From the NCBI GenBank assembly GCA_023078685.1, contig JALGAS010000001.1:5518001-5582000 (forward strand): a DNA stretch of 64,000 nt. The letters run 5' to 3'. A program made the translations under genes and the position numbers. Origin of the DNA: Neopestalotiopsis rosae. Taxonomy: Eukaryota; Ascomycota; Sordariomycetes; Amphisphaeriales; Sporocadaceae. The notes beneath the pieces are model-generated. The model worked only from the letters and a program-made list of their open reading frames with translations, had not been told where the DNA came from and searched no databases. This document shows positions 57,885 through 64,000 of the stretch, piece by piece. Position 1 is the first letter of the stretch. Each line of letters begins with the position of its first letter.

Positions 57885-60800
57885 TTAAGGCATCTTGGTC
57901 AACAGTACTTCTGCATGATCCACAACCACCGTTGCGGAGGATCCCTCCGCTCCATCTGGGCTTGATTCTGCGTACTTTTCGCGCAAGCCTGCAATAGCAC
58001 GGGTCCCAAGATCCGACAGGGACTCCGCGCTTAACATCTCCAGAACCGTGATATCTGTACCAAACGCCCCTCTCCACCATGTCCTCAATTCGATTGCCAC
58101 GAGGCTGTCGAGCCCTACATTTTGCAGGGGGGTGGATATGTCAATGTCGTCTTCGTTATCAATGGGCTTGAGGAGGAGGGCACAAAGCTGCAAAGCAATC
58201 TGCTTTGCGACAAACACGGCCGAGGCCGGGCTGGTTAGGATGGATGGATCGGAGACAACCGACCCAATGAATCTTGAAAGGGCATTGTCGTCCGAGCCTT
58301 GTGCGGCCCCTGCGGAGGAGACACCATTGGCAAAGGCAGCGAGTCGACTGTCATGCTTCCACACAGTCCGATTAGTTGGATCATCGAGCGCCTTACTGCT
58401 CGCCATACCTATCACCAACTGTGAACTATTGCTCCAGCCGTTCTCTGGTTGCCTTGTTGGGATGGTATGACACATGGCAATAGCCAGGGCATCCAGAAGC
58501 TGCGGCGTCCGTACACCAAAATGTCCCTGAAACACCATTTGTTCTTGCAAAGCCTCATTTTCAGCCAGATATCCGTGATCCAGCATCGCTCCAACGTCAA
58601 TTACTGAGGCTTTCAAGCCCTTGCTTTGACGGTACTGAACGAAAGCATCGAGAAATGCGTTGCCACTCGCATAGTTGGCCTGGCCTGGCTGTCCAATGAT
58701 GCCTGAGATTGATGAGAACAAAACGAAGAAGTCTAGCTCAAGGTCTCGTTCTAGACAAACATTGTGCAAGTTCCATGTGCCCTGCACCTTTGGTCCGGTC
58801 ACGGTTTTCCAATCTTCGTAGCTCATTGCCTCAAACCGACTGTCTCGAAGCACCATAGACATATTGATGACACCCTTGACTACTCTTGGTGCCTGGGCTA
58901 CAGCGTTTTGAACGTCTGATAGTACCGTCACATCTCCTTGTACAAATGTGGTGGCACACCCCTGGCTGGACAACTCCTCGGCGAAAGCCTGGTCGTTTTG
59001 AGAGGTGCCAGCCGTGCGGGACAAGAAAACGAGATTTGTTGCGCCACATTCAACCATCCAATTGGCGATAACGCGGCCCAAGCCGCCCAGACCACCAACC
59101 AGAATGTATGAGGCGTCGCTATTCATCACATTCTGCTTCAAGGCGGGCTTAATCTCTCTCAATCGCGATGGGTCAATAGTCATGATAATCTTGCCAATGT
59201 GCTGGCCTTTCTGCATGTATCGAAAGCAGGCTTCGACATCCTGCTCTGAAAAGATTCGCATGGGATCCAATGGACGAATATGACCATCCGCATAAAGTCG
59301 CAGAATCTCTTTCAGGAGACTGGATAGGTTGTTAGCTTTTTGTGTATATATGAATTGGTGGTTTGCTCACCGATGGCACTCTGCTGGTCTTGCTTCAAAG
59401 AACTGGCTCAAATCGACACCGTGGTAACTTCTATTCTCCAGGAATGGTCGCAGATCGAGACTGCCATTTCCAACAAGATCTCTTTTCCCTATTTCTATTA
59501 GCTTCCCAAACTCTGCGACGCAACGCCATGAAGTGTGCAAAAGTTCTCCAGACAGGGAGTTTAGAACCAAGTCGGCCCCGCGATTGTTTGTGGCTGCTAG
59601 CACACCGGCGAGGAAAGAGTCGTCGCGAGAGTTGAATATATGATCCCGGCGGATACCGAAATTTGTTTCGAGGAAAATGATCTTCTCTTCTGTGCTCACT
59701 GTGCAGTATATCTCTGCTCCAATCATTTGTGCAATCTGTATAGCGGCAAGACCGACACCGCCGCAAGCTGAGTGAATGAGCACTGTTTGATCGGCGCTCA
59801 GTTGGCCCACATCAAGAAGTCCGTATATGGCGGTGGCGAAGACGCATGGCATGGTTGCAGCGCCTTCGTCACTCAGTCTGTCGGGAATCGGAGCACAGTA
59901 TTCTTCAGAAATAGTCAACCGCGTCGCAAAGCACCCATGGCTCATCATGGTGAAGACACGCTGGCCTACTTTGACTCCACGGACACCTGGACCGATGTCC
60001 CTCACTATGCCGACACCTTCAATGCCTAGCTTCGATGGTGCTTCCTCGGCCGACGTGGAAAACTCGATCACGCCCATGGCCACAAGCAGGTCCTGTAAGT
60101 TGGGCTTCGTGTTAGCCGCTTGGACTCATGAAAATGACTAGATGGACGTACCTTGAAGTTGAGGCCAACACATTTGACATCAATCACAACATCCCTTTCG
60201 CGAAGGACATCGATCTGTGGTAGAGCTTGCCAATGCAGACTCTGGAGTCGCCCATATTGGCCAATATCGAGAAAGCAGTCGTGGGATGCACTCTCAGCGT
60301 CCAACATGGATAGCTCATCTCTCACAGAGAATGGAAATACTCTAGGAATTTGCACAATGCCATTCGCAATAGCATATTCGTACTCGGTATGCTGTGAAGT
60401 TGTCCCTTTCTCCCGAGCTTGAAAGGCATGGAATACGTCCATAACCAACTTCCAGGATTGACCGCCAGAATGGTCAATCTCACAGGTTGCAAGATCCATT
60501 CCTAGATCGCGTCGTATGGTCCTGGCGGCACCAATGACTTGGCTCCATCGAGGATCAGTGCATCCTAGTTGAGAAGATCTCGTCAGCCAAAAGCAGCCTT
60601 TTTGGGTATTCGCAAGTTCTTCCATCAATTGACGAAACACCATGAATCTCGTTTCCGTGAGATCATGGAGGAAGGGCTTTTCCAGGTCAATCACGGATAT
60701 CACATCAGCCACTGGCGGTAGGCTGTGCTGCTCGATATCGTGCAAAAGGACTCTTTGTTCCGCAGGGAACTGCGTTTGAAGATTCAGCGCCAGGTCCTTG

Positions 60801-63800
60801 GAATCGGTGTCATATAGGATTGCTACTGTGCTCTGAATTTTCCGACTATTGTCAGGCTTGGCCAACATCAAGGCACACATTTGGTGAGGGCGCGGTGCAT
60901 CAAGAGCGACTGAAGTCAGACCACTGAATCCGGCTTGACGGAGCTCTTTGTCCCAATACTCCGGCGAAACATATGGTTCTTCGGAACGGCCGTCCTCGCA
61001 CCCCAGCCACCACCCTGAAAACATCCCCATAATGTAATTGAGGCCCTTGTTGTCACAGGACAGTTCTTCGAGATACAGCCTGCCCGTCGGACGAAGCAAC
61101 TTTCTGATATTGCTCAGGCTTTGGTGCAAGGAAGGTGTAGCATGAACAACATTGGAGGCCAGTATCAAGTCAAAAGATTCGGCAGTAAAACCTTGCTTGA
61201 TAGGATCTTTAGAGATGTCAAGAACCTGGAAGTTCAAGTTGGGATACTTCTGGAAGCGGTCCTTTGCCGCCGGAAAGAAACCCGGTGAGATGTCTGTATA
61301 TGTGTAGTCAAAGTATAGACGTGAATGTTGGTCATCATTGACTAGGCAGTCAAGCAATCTGCTTGTCGTGCCACCAGTTCCCGCTCCGATTTCCAAGACC
61401 CTCATGTTCGGACAAACATGCCCCAGACTTCTGAGCAAAGGCGCAGTGTTGGCAAAGACGTATCTGTTGTAGATCTCCGCGAGAGTTCCATCCTGAAGTA
61501 GCAGTTCTAGCAATTGTACCTCGCCTTTGAAAAGCGGCACAATATTGTTTAAGACCTTCAAGCAACCTTCGCCAAAGGCACGTAGGTCTTTTAGCCTCGC
61601 ATAAAGGTCCTGCAAACTTTCTTCCGAGCAGGACGTGGGTTGGTTTCTCATCCAGGTTAAAAAGCGATGCATATGAGACGGGAGGCCGTCATCAATGCCC
61701 GCTTCTTGTAGGCGTAATAGTGACTCCTGAATGCTCTTCAGGCCTAACTCCCGACAAATATCCATCTGCTCTGCATGGCTCTCGGTCTTGTTAGCGAGAC
61801 TGGACAAGTCGAAAAAGTCCACGTGAGGGTTCCAAACAATGCGAGCCGCCGCGTGCAAGTCGACCTCTGAGGCGGATGCACTCGTACTCAACGGGCTCAA
61901 TCTAAGCCCCCTTGTGGTGAAGACGAGTGAGCCGTGGTCGTCGAAGCCTTGGCCCTGACCATGGAGTGTGCCACGCGGAGACATTGAGGCTTCGGCTATC
62001 GTGGTAACCACAGACTGGCAAGCCGCGACAGTCATGCTCTCGATGAAGGTAGGAACGTTCATGCGAGACAGCTTGTGTGCGATTCCATTATTCGCGGCTA
62101 TGCCAAAAAGCTGCAAGAAGCCATCGATGGTTGTAGGATGGATAGTATAGTCTTCCTCTTCATCCTCTACCACATTCACTACAGTACCTTTACAGGCCTG
62201 TTCGGTCGTAGAGGCTAAAATGTCTCGCACCACTTGGAATGTAGGGCCATAGTCCGCCCCAACATTCTTGTATGCATTATACCAACTCTTGGCGTTTGCC
62301 ATGCGTGTGAAGCTGTGAGCTGTGGAGTGGTCGGGATTTCCTTGGATCTGGTTGGCTGCACGGACCTGGCCGGCGCAGTGTCGTGTCCAAGATGAGCCAG
62401 AATTGGTCGATATAGTAAAGTCCCACCAAGACCCGTCGAGTGTATCCGTGAGTCTGAGTTTTCTGAGAGACGTGATGATTTCGACCGGTTTCTGTCCGCT
62501 ATGAATCACCATGGCTGTTCCTATGGCGACTTTTCGCACGCTGTAGCCACCGTAATCGCCATCGTGTAATTGCCGCATTGCCTCACCGACCATGGCAAGA
62601 TAGCCAGCGCAGGGGAACACGATGTCGCCGTCGATGCAGTGATCTTGAAGCCAGGGTACGCGATCAGAAACCAGCATATTGCGAAACTGTGGCTCATCAT
62701 CACTACATTCAGCGCCGCGAACTCCGAGCAGCTCGTGACGTCTGAAGGGGCGAGATCTATTGTGGTTTGACACTCGACTGCCAAATACATAAGAGTGCTC
62801 GTGACTCCACGAGTACGTTGGTAGGTCATGAATGACTTTTGCGTGTCCTTGAGGGTTCAAAAGACGTTCACAGTCAAATGGGTAACCTTGTTGCCAGACA
62901 TATCCGAGGGCTCTCAAAAACGTCAGATGAGCGTCTTGGGACCGAACCAGACATGATGTATATGACGACTTGGAAGATTTCTGCGCCAAGGTTTGGCGGA
63001 GAGGACCGGCCAACGCAGAATGAGGCCCGACTTCGACGAATACGAGGTTGCTGCCTGGCTTTTCTTGTTCCTCCACAAGTGCGTCCACAGCGGTGCGGAA
63101 GAGCACGGGTGACTGTAGGTTGTTTTGCCAGTACTGAGCATCCAATTGTCTTGAATTGTCCAGTGGTGCTCCTGTCACACTGGAATACATGATTGCGAAC
63201 GGTTCGACTCTCCGTTTTCCATCGTTCAGGTAGCTGGAAATCATGGATCTATAAGCGTCACCTACTTCTTCCATGTGATGAGAGTGATATGCCTTGTCGA
63301 CCTTCAAGAGCTTGGCAGTGACCATATCTCCTTTAATACGGCGTATATCCTGAAGGACTTCTTCGACTTTTTTCTCATCACCGGAAATAGTGATGCTTGT
63401 TGGCGAGTTTTCGCATGCAATTACTACACCAGGCCGAAGGAAGGACTCTACTTCCTCGCTGCTCAAACCGACGGCGCCCATTGCTCCTTTTTGACTTGAG
63501 CTCGTAGAGGCTACTCCGCGGTAGTAGGCCACAATGATGGCCTCCTTTGCCGTGATCCTGCATGCTGCGTACGCTGCAGCAATTTCACCCGATGAATGAC
63601 CAACCACAGCCTCGGGGTGTATACTCAGATCTGCCAGGGCATCAACTAGAGCGACTTGAATAGCAGTGCATAGAGGCTGTGACAGGGCGGCCGTGTGTAG
63701 ACCGCTCTCTGCAGACGTCTTTTCGAGTTCGTCCTGGATCGACCATGACGGGGCATCGGGTAATTCTTTCAAGGCTTGGTCCATTAGTTGAATCGATGCG

Positions 63801-64000
63801 GCGAATGTCGAGTTGGCGTTGAAAAGCTCTGCTCCCATGCGTGCCCACTGCGCCCCTTGACCAGTAAAGACCATCACAACCTTTGGACGGCCCGTCGGTA
63901 TCTTTGCAGGGGCGATGTTTTCAATTGTCATCCCCTGATCCTTATCATGTGCATGTTGGCTAATAATGCTGAAACTCCTATGTGGCAAATGCTGTCTTCT
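57885..64000 (-). CDS. Highly reducing polyketide synthase, C-terminal two thirds (AT-DH-cMT-ER-KR-ACP)
   Basis: Exons 64000-60152, 60092-59371 and 59319-57885 give about 2001 codons of a protein whose N-terminus and KS lie to the right. AT: GHSSG and YHSHHM (~residue 133-240). DH: HCIDGDIVFP (HxxxGxxxxP, ~453) and DGFLQ (~625). cMT: LEIGAGTGGTT (~872). ER: begins at GLNFKDLLVAMGV across the first intron, with SACGGVGLAAIQIAQ (~1392). KR: VGGLGGLG (~1600) and YASGNAF (~1740). ACP: GLDSLVA (~1929). There is no thioesterase or reductive release domain, so release needs a separate enzyme. All visible active-site motifs look intact. Such synthases make reduced, often methylated polyketide chains. 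It is likely the core gene of a cluster extending rightward. Confidence 0.95.

Overview
The window looks like nuclear chromosomal DNA of a filamentous ascomycete, probably a Sordariomycete and perhaps Hypocreales. The evidence is 45-100 nt GT-AG introns with CTAAC/CTGAC-type branch points, fungal-specific families (Zn2Cys6 regulator, DHA1 and Dal5-type MFS carriers, a highly reducing polyketide synthase, a DUF1996 secreted protein) and single-gene transcription units. The genus assignment is inference. I recognised no rRNA, tRNA, CRISPR array or intact transposon.

Left part (1-22 kb) is mostly housekeeping. It holds the 5' part of a secreted protein gene, a long-promoter Swi5/Ace2-type C2H2 regulator, a Rei1/ZNF622-like protein lacking its N-terminal fingers, an HSL-type alpha/beta hydrolase, a conserved hypothetical whose frame continues past its stop into a ~90-bp tandem repeat, a DHA1 drug/H+ antiporter, a kinesin-10 (KIF22-like) with a C-terminal helix-hairpin-helix, and a small RNase H.

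Middle part (22-45.8 kb): a Dal5-type transporter, a Zn2Cys6 regulator and a SAM methyltransferase lie on the same strand and may form a small functional group. Then come a basic hypothetical, an ankyrin protein, a mitochondrial enoyl-CoA-hydratase-type enzyme, a Pro/Gly-rich secreted protein, a seven-exon divergent kinase that has lost both catalytic aspartates, a mitochondrial LEA/CsbD-like protein, a small membrane protein, and a convergent pair of a cytochrome P450 and an SMP-30/NHL-type beta-propeller protein separated by three 21-bp direct repeats.

Right part (45.8-64 kb) is accessory in character: two secreted-protein genes, then about 8.6 kb that is nearly gene-free and rich in simple repeats (a 53-C run, TG-rich repeats, clustered GGGCCC words), containing one spliced 86-aa gene. 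It ends with the 3' two thirds of a highly reducing PKS (AT-DH-cMT-ER-KR-ACP; the KS lies beyond the right edge). The PKS probably marks one border of a secondary-metabolite cluster that extends to the right.

Exon boundaries were derived by hand from splice motifs plus reading-frame continuity. Family assignments come from recognised motifs and no database search was possible.
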